A stretch of 64,000 bases of DNA from Streptomyces specialis (GCF_001493375.1 NZ_LN929896.1:400299-464298); one strand, 5' to 3'; shown: positions 9,080 through 18,113, counted from the stretch's first letter. Numbers and translations: made by a program. The notes: a model not told the origin generated them from the letters alone.

Positions 9080-9290
9080 CGGTGAGGGGGAGCGCCTCCG
9101 GACTGGCCGGCCATCGATCGAAGCCTCCGGGGCCTGTACGCCCGGAAGCCACTACCGAGGACCGGCGACGTGCGGAGGGGCACCGCCCCGTGCGTTCGTC
9201 TGTTCACGGTCGTGCCGCTGGAACCCAGCCTACAAAGGGCAGCGGTTCCCGGCTCGGTTTCCGTCCCTGACGGGAACCGGATACGGCGAA

Positions 9291-9320
9291 GGGAGCGGCC
9301 CCCCGCGGGTGGCCGCTCCC
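9291..9320 (-). terminator. rpsO terminator / rpsO-pnp intergenic hairpin
   Basis: A perfect 10-bp stem (GGGAGCGGCC at 9291-9300, GGCCGCTCCC at 9311-9320) with a 10-nt loop begins 12 nt after the rpsO stop codon. It is the best candidate for partial rpsO termination or RNase III cleavage of the rpsO-pnp transcript. A TAGGCT hexamer at 9227-9232 downstream could be the -10 of a separate pnp promoter. Confidence 0.65.
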
Positions 9321-9331
9321 TCTCGCACTGC

Positions 9332-9622
9332 TTACCTGGCGCCCGCCGCGCCGCGGCGGATGCCGAGCCGCTCCACCAGGGCGCGGAAACGCTGGATGTC
9401 CTTGCGGGCCAGGTACTGCAGCAGTCGGCGGCGCTGGCCGACCAGGAGCAGCAGGCCCCGGCGGGAGTGGTGGTCGTGCTTGTGGATCTTCAGGTGCTCG
9501 GTCAGGTCCGAGATGCGGCGCGACAGCAGAGCGACCTGGACCTCGGGGGAGCCGGTGTCGCCCTCTTTGGTGGCGAACTCGGCGATGATCTTCTGCTTCG
9601 TGGCGGCGTCGAGCGACGACAC
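9332..9622 (-). CDS. rpsO: 30S ribosomal protein S15 (uS15)
   Basis: 96 residues: VSSLDAATKQKIIAEFATKEGDTGSPEVQVALLSRRI..., with the family motifs GDTGSPEVQVA and HDHHSRRGLLLLVGQRRRLL. Binds 16S rRNA early in 30S assembly. GTG 9622 has AAGGAG 7 nt upstream; an open frame runs further upstream but is not S15-like. About 210 nt of leader separates it from eccD. Confidence 0.97.
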   Translation of the reverse strand: MSSLDAATKQKIIAEFATKEGDTGSPEVQVALLSRRISDLTEHLKIHKHDHHSRRGLLLLVGQRRRLLQYLARKDIQRFRALVERLGIRRGAAGAR

Positions 9623-9660
9623 ACGTACTCCTTGACGTTGTCCGATCTGGCCACCGAGTG

Positions 9661-9682
9661 CCCCTGGGCTGATCCACAGGGG
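9661..9682 (-). promoter_or_regulatory. rpsO leader hairpin
   Basis: CCCCTG (9661-9666) and CAGGGG (9677-9682) form a 6-bp stem with a 10-nt loop about 40 nt upstream of the rpsO start. S15 mRNAs often carry autoregulatory leaders; whether this hairpin does so is inference from position only. Confidence 0.3.
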
Positions 9683-9836
9683 AGCTTCCGGAACTCGGGA
9701 GGCGGGGTCCGCTGAGCGCTTCCTCCAGAAGACTCCGGGGGCGCGTACGCAAACGGCCGCTAAGCAGGCTACAACAGGATGGCCCGGCGAGCACATCCGC
9801 CCTGCTCAGGCACTGGTCGTCCGCTGCCCGGACCGC

Positions 9837-11276
9837 TCAGCCGCTGGTCAGCCCCCTCGCCTTCGCGTAGACGTCGAGCACCGCGAGGCACAGCGGGATC
9901 AGGGACAGCAGCACGGCGCTCTCGGTCAGGTCGAAGACCCTGCCCCAGAACGGGGTGAGCCCGGCGCGCGGCACGATCAGCGCGATCGCCGTGACCAGGC
10001 CGGCGGCGGCGGTGAGGGCGGCGGTCAGCCACAGGGTGCGCAGGCCGGGGTCGCCGCCGCCCGCGGTGGTCGCGTCGGTGGCGAAACCGAGGACGAGCAG
10101 CGCGAGGGAGCCGAGCCCCGCGATCAGCAGCACCGCCACCTGGACGGCGTACCGGAAGAGCCGGGCGCGGGTGAGCAGGGCGAGGCCGGTGGCCAGGGCG
10201 AGCACCTGGCCCCAGCCGCTGTCGGAGAAGCCGAGGACGGCGGCGGCGGCCGTGGCGCGGACGGCGCAGCCGCCGGTGAGGCCGAGCAGGATCTGGGGGC
10301 CGCGCCTGGCCTGCGCGGCGAGGCGCTCGGCGGCGGCCGGGCCGGCGGCCGGCTGCGGCGGCTCGGGGGCGGCCGTCCCGTAGCCGGGCGGCGGGGCGGT
10401 GTAGCCGAGGGGCAGCCGTACGAGGCTCGCGGCGAGGGCCGGGAGGAAGGCCAGGGCGCCCAGCGCGACGGGCGCGCAGACGGCGGCGGTCTCGGCGGGT
10501 TCGGCCTCGGTGAGGACGGCGAGGAACGTGGCGAGGGTGCCGAGGGTCGCGGCGGACGCGGCGGCCACGAACCAGGCGGCGGCCTCCGCCATGACGGCGA
10601 TCAGGACGACGGCGGCGACCAGGACGGCGGCGCAGCCGAGCAGCAGTTCCAGGCGGCCGACGCCGTGGCCGTCGTCGAGGGGCAGTATGCCGGTGCCGCC
10701 GGCGAAGGCGTGCGGCAGGGCGGCGAGACCGAACGCGACACCGGCGGCGTCGTCGGCGTAGACCCGGGCGCGGACGGCGGCGAAGGAGAGCAGCAGGAGC
10801 GCGAGGACGCCCGCGAGGACACCGGGCAGGCCGTGCGCCTCGTGCCGGTCGGGCTCGCCGTACCAGAGCACGACGGCGGTCAGCGCGGCGAGGACCGCGG
10901 CGGCGGCGAGGCCGGCCGTCCGCAGCATCCGGTCCTGCCACAGCCGCCGGTCGCCCCCGACGGCGTCGGCGACGGCGTCCGTCACGTCGTCGTGGACGGG
11001 CGGCGGGAGCGAGTCGGCGAAGGGACGCAGGACCAGCACGTCGCCGTCCAGGACGCGCTGTGCGGCGAGGGTGCGGGAGCCGTCCAGCACGGTCCCGTCC
11101 CGGCGGACCAAGTGGTAGCCGGCCGGGGCCTCCTGATCGGGCGTCTGGCCGGTCAGGCGCAGGACCTCGGGGTACAGGTCGGCCAGCGGGATGTCGTCGG
11201 GAAGTGCCAGATCGGTACGGCCGGCCGGCGCGGCGACGGTGATCCGGCAGAAGCCGGTGGCTGCGGTCGTGCTCAC
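9837..11276 (-). CDS. eccD: Type VII secretion integral membrane protein EccD
   Basis: 479 residues from GTG 11276 (VSTTAATGFCRITVAAPAGRTDLALPDDIPLADL), preceded by GGGGAGGGGAG. An N-terminal ubiquitin-like (YukD) domain of about 85 residues is followed by a linker and about eleven transmembrane segments, the standard EccD layout. EccD forms the central membrane channel of the ESX machine. It is divergent from eccC across 108 bp that hold two opposed -10 boxes. The final membrane segments and lack of an obvious frameshift indicate an intact gene. Confidence 0.93.
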   Translation of the reverse strand: MSTTAATGFCRITVAAPAGRTDLALPDDIPLADLYPEVLRLTGQTPDQEAPAGYHLVRRDGTVLDGSRTLAAQRVLDGDVLVLRPFADSLPPPVHDDVTDAVADAVGGDRRLWQDRMLRTAGLAAAAVLAALTAVVLWYGEPDRHEAHGLPGVLAGVLALLLLSFAAVRARVYADDAAGVAFGLAALPHAFAGGTGILPLDDGHGVGRLELLLGCAAVLVAAVVLIAVMAEAAAWFVAAASAATLGTLATFLAVLTEAEPAETAAVCAPVALGALAFLPALAASLVRLPLGYTAPPPGYGTAAPEPPQPAAGPAAAERLAAQARRGPQILLGLTGGCAVRATAAAAVLGFSDSGWGQVLALATGLALLTRARLFRYAVQVAVLLIAGLGSLALLVLGFATDATTAGGGDPGLRTLWLTAALTAAAGLVTAIALIVPRAGLTPFWGRVFDLTESAVLLSLIPLCLAVLDVYAKARGLTSG

Positions 11277-11311
11277 GGAACGACTCCCCTCCCCTTGGGC
11301 ACGCACTGCGT

Positions 11312-11340
11312 CGGACACCCTACCGTCCGCCAACTAGGAT
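11312..11340 (+). promoter_or_regulatory. eccC promoter (divergent region)
   Basis: -35 CGGACA (11312-11317) and -10 TAGGAT (11335-11340) with 17-bp spacing point right, toward eccC. On the other strand TAGGGT (11317-11322) would serve as a -10 for eccD. The two promoters overlap, so both halves of the secretion apparatus could be controlled together. Confidence 0.5.
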
Positions 11341-11384
11341 CGTGCGCGGTGCGACAATCCAGCCGTTGGCGCAGGGGGATATCG

Positions 11385-13841
11385 ATGAGCCAGGTCGTGG
11401 TGAAGCGACCGCCGAGGGCGCTGCCCAGGAAGCTGCCGAGCGAGGCCGTACCGCTGCTGCCACCGCCCGAACTGCCCAAGGGGCAGCAGGAGGGCGTGCT
11501 GATGCAGATCATGCCGATGCTCGGCATGGGCTCGTCGGTGGTGTTCTTCTTCATGCCGGGGGCGCATCCGTTCATGCGGGTCATGGGGATGCTGATGCTG
11601 GTCTCCACCGGCGGCATGCTGATCGCGATGATCGTGCGCGTCCGGCGCGGCACGCAGGGGCAGATGGCGCAGCTTCGGCGGGACTATCTGAAGTACCTGG
11701 CGCGCACCCGGCGGGAGGTGCGGGAGACCGCGCGGGAGCAGCGGGACACGCGGTTGTATCTGCACCCGGCGCCGGAGCAGTTGTGGGCGCTGGTCGCGGA
11801 GGGCAGCCGGGTGTGGGAACGGCGGCCCGGCGACGCGGACTTCGGCCAGGTGCGGCTGGGCCTGGGCGAACACCAGCTCGTGACGCCGCTGATCGAGCCG
11901 GCGACCGCCCCGGTGGACGAGCTGGAGCCGCTGACGGCGGGAGCGATGCGCCGGTTCCTGGAGACGCACAGCACCGTTCCGGCGCTGCCGATGGCGGTGT
12001 CGCTGCGCGGGTTCTACCGGGTGACGCTGACCGGTGACGCGGAGACGGCGTGCGGCGTGGCGCGTTCGCTGGTGGCCGCGTTGACGGCCCTGCACGCGCC
12101 GGAGGACGTGACGCTGGCAGTGGTCGCGGCCGGGGCGGAGGCGGCGGAGCGCTGGGAGTGGGCCAAGTGGCTGCCGCACACCCAGGCGTCGGCGCTGGAC
12201 GGGGCCGGCACGCGACGGCTGATCGGCGGGAGCGTGCCGGAGGCGGAGCAGGAGCTGGCGGGACGCCTGGAGGGCCGGGGGCGGTTCTCGCCCAACGGCA
12301 AGCCGGTGCTCGACCAGCCGCACGTGGTGCTGCTGCTGGACGGCGGCGCGCGGATACCGCCGCACTCGGTGTTCGCCACCGCGGAGGGCCTGCAGGGCGT
12401 CACGATCGTGGAGGTGGCGCCCGGTGAGGCCGCGCCGCCGCGTGACGGCCTGGCGGCGTTCTGCGCGCCCGGACTGCGGCGCCTGGAGGCGCCGGACGGC
12501 TCGGTGTTCGACGGTGAGCCGGACGTGCTGCCGCCGGCGGCGGCCGAGGCGTTCGCCCGGCAGGTGGCGCCGCTGCGGCTGGGCACGGCCGCGGACGAGG
12601 ACGAGCCGCTGCTGGCGAACCTGGACTTCTCCGATCTGCTCGGTCTCGGCGATCCGGCGTCGGTCGACGTGGCGCGGACGTGGCGGCCGAGGTCGGCGGG
12701 TGAACGGCTGCGGGTGCCGATCGGCGTGGACGAGGAGGGCCAGCCGGTGATGCTGGACCTCAAGGAGGCGGCGCAGGAGGGCATGGGCCCGCACGGGCTG
12801 TGCGTGGGGGCCACCGGCTCGGGCAAGTCGGAGCTGCTGCGGACCCTGGTGCTGGGCCTGGCGGTCACCCACACGTCGGAGACGCTGAACTTCGTGCTGG
12901 CGGACTTCAAGGGCGGCGCCACGTTCACCGGGATGGCCGGGCTGCCGCACGTGTCGGCGGTGATCACCAACCTGTCGGACGACCTGACGCTGGTCGACCG
13001 CATGGGCGACTCGATCCGCGGCGAACTCCAGCGGCGGCAGGAGCTGCTGCGGGCGGCGGGCAACTACGCCAACCTCCACGACTACGAGCGGGCGCGGGCG
13101 GCGGGCGCGCCGCTGGAGCCGCTGGCGTCGCTGGTGCTGGTGATCGACGAGTTCAGCGAACTGCTCACGGCGAAGCCGGACTTCATCGACATGTTCATCC
13201 AGATCGGCCGCATCGGCCGGTCGCTGGGCGTCCATCTGCTGCTGGCCTCCCAGCGGCTGGAGGAGGGGCGGCTGAAGGGTCTGGACACCTACCTGTCGTA
13301 CCGGATCGGCCTGCGGACGTTCTCCGCGGCCGAGTCGCGGACGGCGATCGGGGTGCCGGACGCGTACCACCTGCCGCAGGTGCCGGGCTCGGGTCTGCTG
13401 AAGTCGGGGACGGAGCGGATGACGCGCTTCAAGGCGGCGTACGTCTCGGGCCCCTACCGCGAGCCGGGGGCGGGGCGGGAGGCGGCGGGGACGGGCCCGA
13501 GGCGTACGCCGCGGCGCCGGCCGGTGCTGTTCACCGCCGCGCCGGTGCCGGTGACGTACGCCGATCCCGAGCCGCGCCCGGAGCCGGCGGGCGGCGGCGG
13601 GCCGGACGGCGATCCGCTGGCGGACTCGGTCCTGGACGTGGTCACCAGCGGCGGGACGACGACGGGCAGAACCGAGTCCGCCAGCGGAACGACGTACGGG
13701 AGCTGGAGGGGCGGGGGCCGGCGGCGCACCAGGTGTGGCTGCCGCCGCTGGGGGAGGCGCCGACGATGGACGGGCTGCTGCCGGGGCTGGGCGTGGTCGA
13801 GGGCCTGGGGCTGCGGGCTTCCGGGGCGCCGGGCGGGCTGA
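11385..13841 (+). CDS. eccC: ESX ATPase EccC, N-terminal part (frame ends early)
   Basis: Motor ATPase of type VII secretion. ATG 11385 with AGGGGGA 6 nt upstream. Two transmembrane helices (about residues 38-58 and 65-84) are followed by the first FtsK/SpoIIIE ATPase domain: Walker A GATGSGKS at about 475-482 and Walker B LVLVIDEF. EccC is normally about 1,300 residues with three ATPase domains. Here the EccC-like frame ends near 13643, and a 50-nt segment (about 13644-13693) shifts it into 49 unrelated Arg/Gly-rich residues and a stop at 13841. Domains 2 and 3 continue in another frame (next entry). Either a true split like EccCa/EccCb or a mutation/assembly fault. Confidence 0.85.
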   Translation: MSQVVVKRPPRALPRKLPSEAVPLLPPPELPKGQQEGVLMQIMPMLGMGSSVVFFFMPGAHPFMRVMGMLMLVSTGGMLIAMIVRVRRGTQGQMAQLRRDYLKYLARTRREVRETAREQRDTRLYLHPAPEQLWALVAEGSRVWERRPGDADFGQVRLGLGEHQLVTPLIEPATAPVDELEPLTAGAMRRFLETHSTVPALPMAVSLRGFYRVTLTGDAETACGVARSLVAALTALHAPEDVTLAVVAAGAEAAERWEWAKWLPHTQASALDGAGTRRLIGGSVPEAEQELAGRLEGRGRFSPNGKPVLDQPHVVLLLDGGARIPPHSVFATAEGLQGVTIVEVAPGEAAPPRDGLAAFCAPGLRRLEAPDGSVFDGEPDVLPPAAAEAFARQVAPLRLGTAADEDEPLLANLDFSDLLGLGDPASVDVARTWRPRSAGERLRVPIGVDEEGQPVMLDLKEAAQEGMGPHGLCVGATGSGKSELLRTLVLGLAVTHTSETLNFVLADFKGGATFTGMAGLPHVSAVITNLSDDLTLVDRMGDSIRGELQRRQELLRAAGNYANLHDYERARAAGAPLEPLASLVLVIDEFSELLTAKPDFIDMFIQIGRIGRSLGVHLLLASQRLEEGRLKGLDTYLSYRIGLRTFSAAESRTAIGVPDAYHLPQVPGSGLLKSGTERMTRFKAAYVSGPYREPGAGREAAGTGPRRTPRRRPVLFTAAPVPVTYADPEPRPEPAGGGGPDGDPLADSVLDVVTSGGTTTGRTESASGTTYGSWRGGGRRRTRCGCRRWGRRRRWTGCCRGWAWSRAWGCGLPGRRAG
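13613..13688. repeat. 18-bp inverted repeat at the eccC frame break
   Basis: The 18 bases at 13613-13630 are the exact reverse complement of 13671-13688, with a 40-nt loop. The right arm lies inside the extra 50 nt that breaks the eccC frame, so the insertion carries an inverted copy of adjacent coding sequence. This pattern fits a template-switch (fold-back) event, in the cell or during sequencing. Confidence 0.8.
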
Positions 13842-15403
13842 CGGTTCCGCTGGGCCTCGTGGACAAGCCGTTCGAGCAGCGCAGGGAGGTTCTGTTCCGC
13901 GACTTCTCGGGCTCGGGCGGGCACATGCTGATCGTCGGCGGGCCGCGGTCCGGGAAGTCGACGCTGCTGCGGACGCTGGTCGCGTCGTTCGCGCTGACGC
14001 ACACGCCGCGCGAAGCGCAGTTCTACGGGCTGGACTTCGGGGGCGGCGGACTGTCCGCGGTGGAGGGCCTGCCGCACGTCGGTGGCGTCGCCTCCCGGCT
14101 GGACCCGGACCGGGTGCGGCGGACGGTGGCCGAGGTGGCGGGCGTGCTGGCGCGGCGCGAGGAGTTCTTCCGGCGCGAGGGCATCGACTCGGTGGTCACC
14201 TACCGGCGGCTGCGCGCGGCGGGGCGGCTGCCCGGCGAGCCGTGGGGCGGCGTCTTCCTGCTGATCGACGGCTGGGCGGCGTTCCGCCAGGAGTACGACG
14301 GGACGCTGGAGCCGGTCATCAACGACCTCGCGGCGCGCGGCCTCGGCTACGGCGTCCACCTGGTCGTCACGGCGGCCCGCTCCATGGAGATCCGGCCCGC
14401 GCTGAAGGACCAACTGACCAACCGGCTGGAGCTGCGGCTGGGCGACACCCTGGACTCGGAGTTCGACCGCAAGGTCGCCGCCGCGGTCCCGGCCGGCGTA
14501 CCGGGCCGGGGGCAGACCCCCGACAAGCTGCACTGGATGGCGGCGCTGCCCCGCCTGGACGGACAGAGCCGGGCGAGCGACCTCGCGGAGGGCACGGCGT
14601 CCCTCGTGGAAGCCGTCCGCACGGCCTGGCCGGGCGAGGCGGCCCCACCCGTACGCCTCCTGCCACGACGCCTGGGCGCCCGGGATCTGCCGAAGGGGTT
14701 CGAGCGGCCGGACGAGGGCATCGCGATCGGCGTGAGCGAGACCGATCTGGAGCCGGTGTTCGTGAACTTCGAGAAGGACCCGTTCCTGCTGGTCGTCGGT
14801 GAGAGCGAGTCGGGGAAGTCAGCGGCGCTCCGGCTGATCATGCACAAGCTCGCGGAGCGCTACTCCGCCGATCAGGCGCGCTTCATCGTCGCCGACTACC
14901 GTCGTTCCCTGATGGCGGCGGCTCCCGAGGGGTTCGTCGCGAGCTACTCCACGACGGAGGCGCGGCTCACGCAGGACGTGATCTCGCTCAAGGGCGTCTT
15001 CGAGAAGCGGACGCCCCGGGAGGACATCAGCGTCGAGGAGCTGCGCGCCCGCAGTTGGTGGCACGGGCCCCGGCTGTTCCTCATCGTCGACGACTACGAC
15101 CTGGTGGCGACGGCCAAGAACCCGCTGGGCGTTCTGGCGGAGCACCTGCCGTACGCCCGGGACGTCGGGATCAACCTGATCATCGCCCGGAACGCGTCGG
15201 GCATCTCACGGGCGATCTTCGAGCCCCTGCTCCAGCGCATGCGGGACCTCGGCGCGCAGGGCGTGGTCCTGTCCGGGGACCCCAAGGAGGGCGAGATCCT
15301 CCCCGGCGTGCGCCCCCGCCCCCTGCCGCCGGGCCGGGCGCAGTTCGCCACGCGCCGCCGCGGCAGGCCGCTGGTCCAACTGGGCTGGCAGCCGGAGGAG
15401 TGA
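13766..15403 (+). CDS. eccC: ESX ATPase EccC, C-terminal part (ATPase domains 2 and 3)
   Basis: 545 residues if started at ATG 13766, which has GGGGGAGG (13750-13757) 8 nt upstream, a strong ribosome site for independent translation. EccC-type sequence in this frame already begins near 13694 (VRELEGRGPAAHQVWLPPL). Two further FtsK domains: GGPRSGKST with FLLIDGW, and GESESGKSAAL with FLIVDDYD. Both Walker B motifs lack the catalytic glutamate, as in domains 2-3 of EccC proteins, where domain 3 binds the WXG substrate tail. It could act with the N-terminal part as an EccCa/EccCb-like pair. Confidence 0.85.
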   Translation: MDGLLPGLGVVEGLGLRASGAPGGLTVPLGLVDKPFEQRREVLFRDFSGSGGHMLIVGGPRSGKSTLLRTLVASFALTHTPREAQFYGLDFGGGGLSAVEGLPHVGGVASRLDPDRVRRTVAEVAGVLARREEFFRREGIDSVVTYRRLRAAGRLPGEPWGGVFLLIDGWAAFRQEYDGTLEPVINDLAARGLGYGVHLVVTAARSMEIRPALKDQLTNRLELRLGDTLDSEFDRKVAAAVPAGVPGRGQTPDKLHWMAALPRLDGQSRASDLAEGTASLVEAVRTAWPGEAAPPVRLLPRRLGARDLPKGFERPDEGIAIGVSETDLEPVFVNFEKDPFLLVVGESESGKSAALRLIMHKLAERYSADQARFIVADYRRSLMAAAPEGFVASYSTTEARLTQDVISLKGVFEKRTPREDISVEELRARSWWHGPRLFLIVDDYDLVATAKNPLGVLAEHLPYARDVGINLIIARNASGISRAIFEPLLQRMRDLGAQGVVLSGDPKEGEILPGVRPRPLPPGRAQFATRRRGRPLVQLGWQPEE

Positions 15404-15409
15404 GGAAGG

Positions 15410-15429
15410 GGCCCCGCCCGGCGGGGGCC
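15410..15429. terminator. GC hairpin between convergent eccC and lipoprotein gene
   Basis: GGCCCCGCC followed by GGCGGGGGCC forms an almost perfect stem with a minimal loop in the 31 bp between two stop codons. Likely a bidirectional terminator. Confidence 0.5.
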
Positions 15430-15434
15430 GGGGG

Positions 15435-15980
15435 TCAGTACTCGTTGCGCGGGCTCTCCCCCTCCGGCGTGCTGAAACACGCGGACACCAACGAGACATG
15501 GAGCCGGGGGTCGTCGTCGCCGCCCTCGATCGTCACATGAGCCGCGTACTCGATCCGGGTGTTCTCGAAGAGGATGCGGGGCGTGCGGTTCGCGTTGTCC
15601 AGTTCACCGTCCTCGAGGATCTCCCAGCCTTCCCGCGGGAGTTCCGCCCGCAGCCGGTCCATGGCCTCCTCGAGCGTCCGACGCGGCAGTCCCGAGACAG
15701 ACCACGGGTGGTCCATCGTGTACAGACGCTCTTTCTCGGGGTCGTCCTCGCAGATCCCCACGCCGGGGCCCGGTTCGGACACCTGCCCCTGGATCGCGGC
15801 CACATCGAGAATGCGGCTGGAGACGTCACTCGCCTCCGCCCGGGCGTCGTCCACCGACTTCACGGTCGGCGCCGCCTGGGACTCGCCGTCCTGTCCGCTC
15901 ACATCCGAACACCCCACGACACTGCACAAAAGGAAAAATACCCCGGCCGACAGCCTGCTCACCTTCCGGTGATTCACCAC
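15435..15980 (-). CDS. Putative lipoprotein of the ESX accessory module
   Basis: 181 residues from tandem GTG GTG codons at 15980, with GAGGAA upstream that overlaps the end of the hydrolase gene. Signal peptide with lipobox VVGC (LSAGVFFLLCSVVGCSDVSG, cysteine at about residue 24), then an acidic soluble domain ending FSTPEGESPRNEY. No family recognised. It lies 7 nt after the DUF1023 hydrolase, so the two are almost certainly co-expressed; an immunity or chaperone role toward the hydrolase is possible but is inference. Confidence 0.8.
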   Translation of the reverse strand: MVNHRKVSRLSAGVFFLLCSVVGCSDVSGQDGESQAAPTVKSVDDARAEASDVSSRILDVAAIQGQVSEPGPGVGICEDDPEKERLYTMDHPWSVSGLPRRTLEEAMDRLRAELPREGWEILEDGELDNANRTPRILFENTRIEYAAHVTIEGGDDDPRLHVSLVSACFSTPEGESPRNEY

Positions 15981-15987
15981 GCTTTCC

Positions 15988-17754
15988 TCATTCCCGCACC
16001 ACGTCCCCGTACGCGCCGACGATCACCCGGGACTGATTCATCAGACTCTCGGAATCCTTATCCCAATAGCCACCGTGATGGCCGGAGTCCGTCACCATGA
16101 TGGTGGCACCGAAATCCTCACTCGACGGCACATTCGGCACGAGATCGAAATCGAAATCGGGCAGGGGTATCCCGCCGAAACCACGCTCCACATCGAATCC
16201 GAAGTCGTTCTCACCATGGAGGATGCCCGCCAACGGCACCGGGTCGTCCCAGACGGACGCGGCCAGGGACCAGACGTGTTCCTCGCCGACTCCCAGGTCA
16301 TCCGCCTTGTGCACCAGCATGCCGGGGCTGCCGACAGCGATGATGTCGTCGGCCGCGACAGGCGCTTCCTGCGTGGCCGCCCCGATGACCGTGCTGCCGT
16401 AGCTGTGGCCGATGACGGTGGTGTGGCTGTTCTCCGCACCGCCCTGCGCCGCCGTGAGCCCGTCGAGGAATCCGTTCAGCAGCGGTGCCGCGTCCCGCGC
16501 GTCGTCCTGGTATGCCGCGTCCGTCAACTCGTCCGGCGCGTCATATCCGTACCACATGACCGTGGACACGGTGCCATCGGTGAGAGAATCGCTTTCTCTC
16601 CAGAGCTGGGTGGCGCGCGTGATGTCACTGTTGATTTCGGTGAGGTCGGTGCTGGTACCGGGAACGTACACGGCCGTGTGATCCGCCGAATCCGGATTGC
16701 CGTTGGCGATGATGACGCGCCCGTCGCCCTCGGTACTGAATCCGAGAAGGTACGCCTCGGGCAGGCCGCCCACCCCGGTCTGCTCGAAGCGTGCCTGGAT
16801 GTCCTCGATTCCCCGCAACTGGCCGGACAGCCGCTCCGACTCGTCGTTCCACTGGTCCCACTCCTCGGAGTCCTCGCCGGGCCTGCCCGCCATGTGCTCC
16901 GCGAGCAGCCCGCCGAGGCGCCCCTGTTCCACCTCCAGCACGGCGCGGTTGCCCATGTCCCGCACCTCGGCGGGCAGCCCGTCCAGGGCTCCGATCTCCG
17001 CCGGATGAAGCGCGAGGCAGAAGTCCTTCTCGCGCGTTGTCAGACCGTCCCACCATGCGCGGTTCTCCTGCGGGGACAGCCCGTTCGGGGGCTCGGGGGC
17101 GTGAAGAGAACCGACGGCGCCGGCCAGGGCACTGGTGTCCTGGCCGGTGTCCTCCCACATCGCGTCGGTGACGGACAGGCCGCCGGAGGTCTCCAGCCGT
17201 GCCAGGGCCTGGGCGTAGGCGGTGTCAGCCGTTTCCGCCGCCCGGAGCGCCTCGCCCACCCGGTTGGCGATTCGTCGCGCCTCCTCGATGTGCGGGTTCG
17301 GCGGGAGGGGTGCCCCCGGGTTGATGCCCACCTGAGTGGATGGCACCGGAGTGACGCGACCGCCTTCGTACCCGGCCGCGTCGGCATCGCCGACCACCGG
17401 CGGATAGGTGACGCTTCCGTCGTCGGCGACCTCGTAACCGCATGCCGACGCGTCGTCCAGGGCCAGGTGTAATTCGTTCCGCGCCACGGTCAGTTCCTCG
17501 ACGAGGCAGGTGAGCGCGGTCTCCACGAGTGTGCACTGGACGCGCGTGAAGTGGTGGTTGTCCATGAGCACTCTCAGCCGCCCATGGGCGGCGACGGCCG
17601 TCTCGCCCTCTCCCGCGTCGAGTTCGGGCGTCATCCGCTGTTCCACGTGGTCACGCAGCCGCTCGGCCGTTCGCTGGACGCGGCCGAAGAGATTCGCCTC
17701 CCCGCTGTACACGGTCAGGCGCAGATCCCGCAGGCGGCTGACCGTGATCGTCAC
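15988..17754 (-). CDS. DUF1023 alpha/beta hydrolase, probable ESX effector
   Basis: 588 residues. The N-terminal about 240 residues are helical and resemble WXG-associated targeting regions; the C-terminal half is an alpha/beta hydrolase of the DUF1023 type. The nucleophile elbow is GHSYGS with Ser at 451; DSGHHGG near 559-560 offers the histidine, and ADHTAVYVPGTST starts the core. DUF1023 enzymes commonly neighbour WXG100 genes in actinobacteria. The GTG start overlaps the stop of the upstream 120-residue gene as GTGA (17751-17754). Base composition is more AT-rich than the neighbours at 16020-16100 and 16540-16680. Substrate unknown (ester or lipid is plausible). Confidence 0.85.
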   Translation of the reverse strand: MTITVSRLRDLRLTVYSGEANLFGRVQRTAERLRDHVEQRMTPELDAGEGETAVAAHGRLRVLMDNHHFTRVQCTLVETALTCLVEELTVARNELHLALDDASACGYEVADDGSVTYPPVVGDADAAGYEGGRVTPVPSTQVGINPGAPLPPNPHIEEARRIANRVGEALRAAETADTAYAQALARLETSGGLSVTDAMWEDTGQDTSALAGAVGSLHAPEPPNGLSPQENRAWWDGLTTREKDFCLALHPAEIGALDGLPAEVRDMGNRAVLEVEQGRLGGLLAEHMAGRPGEDSEEWDQWNDESERLSGQLRGIEDIQARFEQTGVGGLPEAYLLGFSTEGDGRVIIANGNPDSADHTAVYVPGTSTDLTEINSDITRATQLWRESDSLTDGTVSTVMWYGYDAPDELTDAAYQDDARDAAPLLNGFLDGLTAAQGGAENSHTTVIGHSYGSTVIGAATQEAPVAADDIIAVGSPGMLVHKADDLGVGEEHVWSLAASVWDDPVPLAGILHGENDFGFDVERGFGGIPLPDFDFDLVPNVPSSEDFGATIMVTDSGHHGGYWDKDSESLMNQSRVIVGAYGDVVRE

Positions 17755-18113
17755 AGAGAACCTCCCGGCTCACGAGGGACCGGCTCCCGCCGGAACAGCC
17801 CCTCGATCTCCGTCTCGGTGCCCTCGAAACCGGTGGCGACGAGGTGGAACTCCTCCTGTAATCGCCGGCACTCGGCCAGCAGGTCGGCCAGTCGCCGCTC
17901 CCAGCTCGCCCGCACCCGCCCCATCGCGACGGCGGACTCCAGGTCCGCGAGAGTCGGTTCCGTCGACGATCGGTGCTCGTCCGAGTGCAGATCGCCGACG
18001 ATCTCCGTCATCTCCTCCACCTGGGTGTCGGCGTGGCCGGAAAGCCGGCGCAGCGCGTCCGCCCCGATGTTCAGATCCGGTGTGCCCGGACCTCCCTGGT
18101 CACTCCAGGACAT
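17751..18113 (-). CDS. Small helical ESX-associated protein
   Basis: 120 residues, MSWSDQGGPGTPDLNIGADALRRL..., mostly charged amphipathic helix with a single WERRLADLLAE segment. No signal peptide or membrane segment. No family recognised. It lies between the WXG100 genes and the DUF1023 hydrolase and is translationally coupled to the latter, so a chaperone or targeting-partner role is a reasonable guess. Confidence 0.75.
   Translation of the reverse strand: MSWSDQGGPGTPDLNIGADALRRLSGHADTQVEEMTEIVGDLHSDEHRSSTEPTLADLESAVAMGRVRASWERRLADLLAECRRLQEEFHLVATGFEGTETEIEGLFRREPVPREPGGSL

Noticed and set aside
4644..9085. Very long rightward open frames (842 and 768 codons) opposite dapB, the M16 peptidase and pnp
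   Set aside because: Antisense shadows caused by high third-position GC on the real genes; low-complexity Val/Asp/Gly/Arg translation with no domain.
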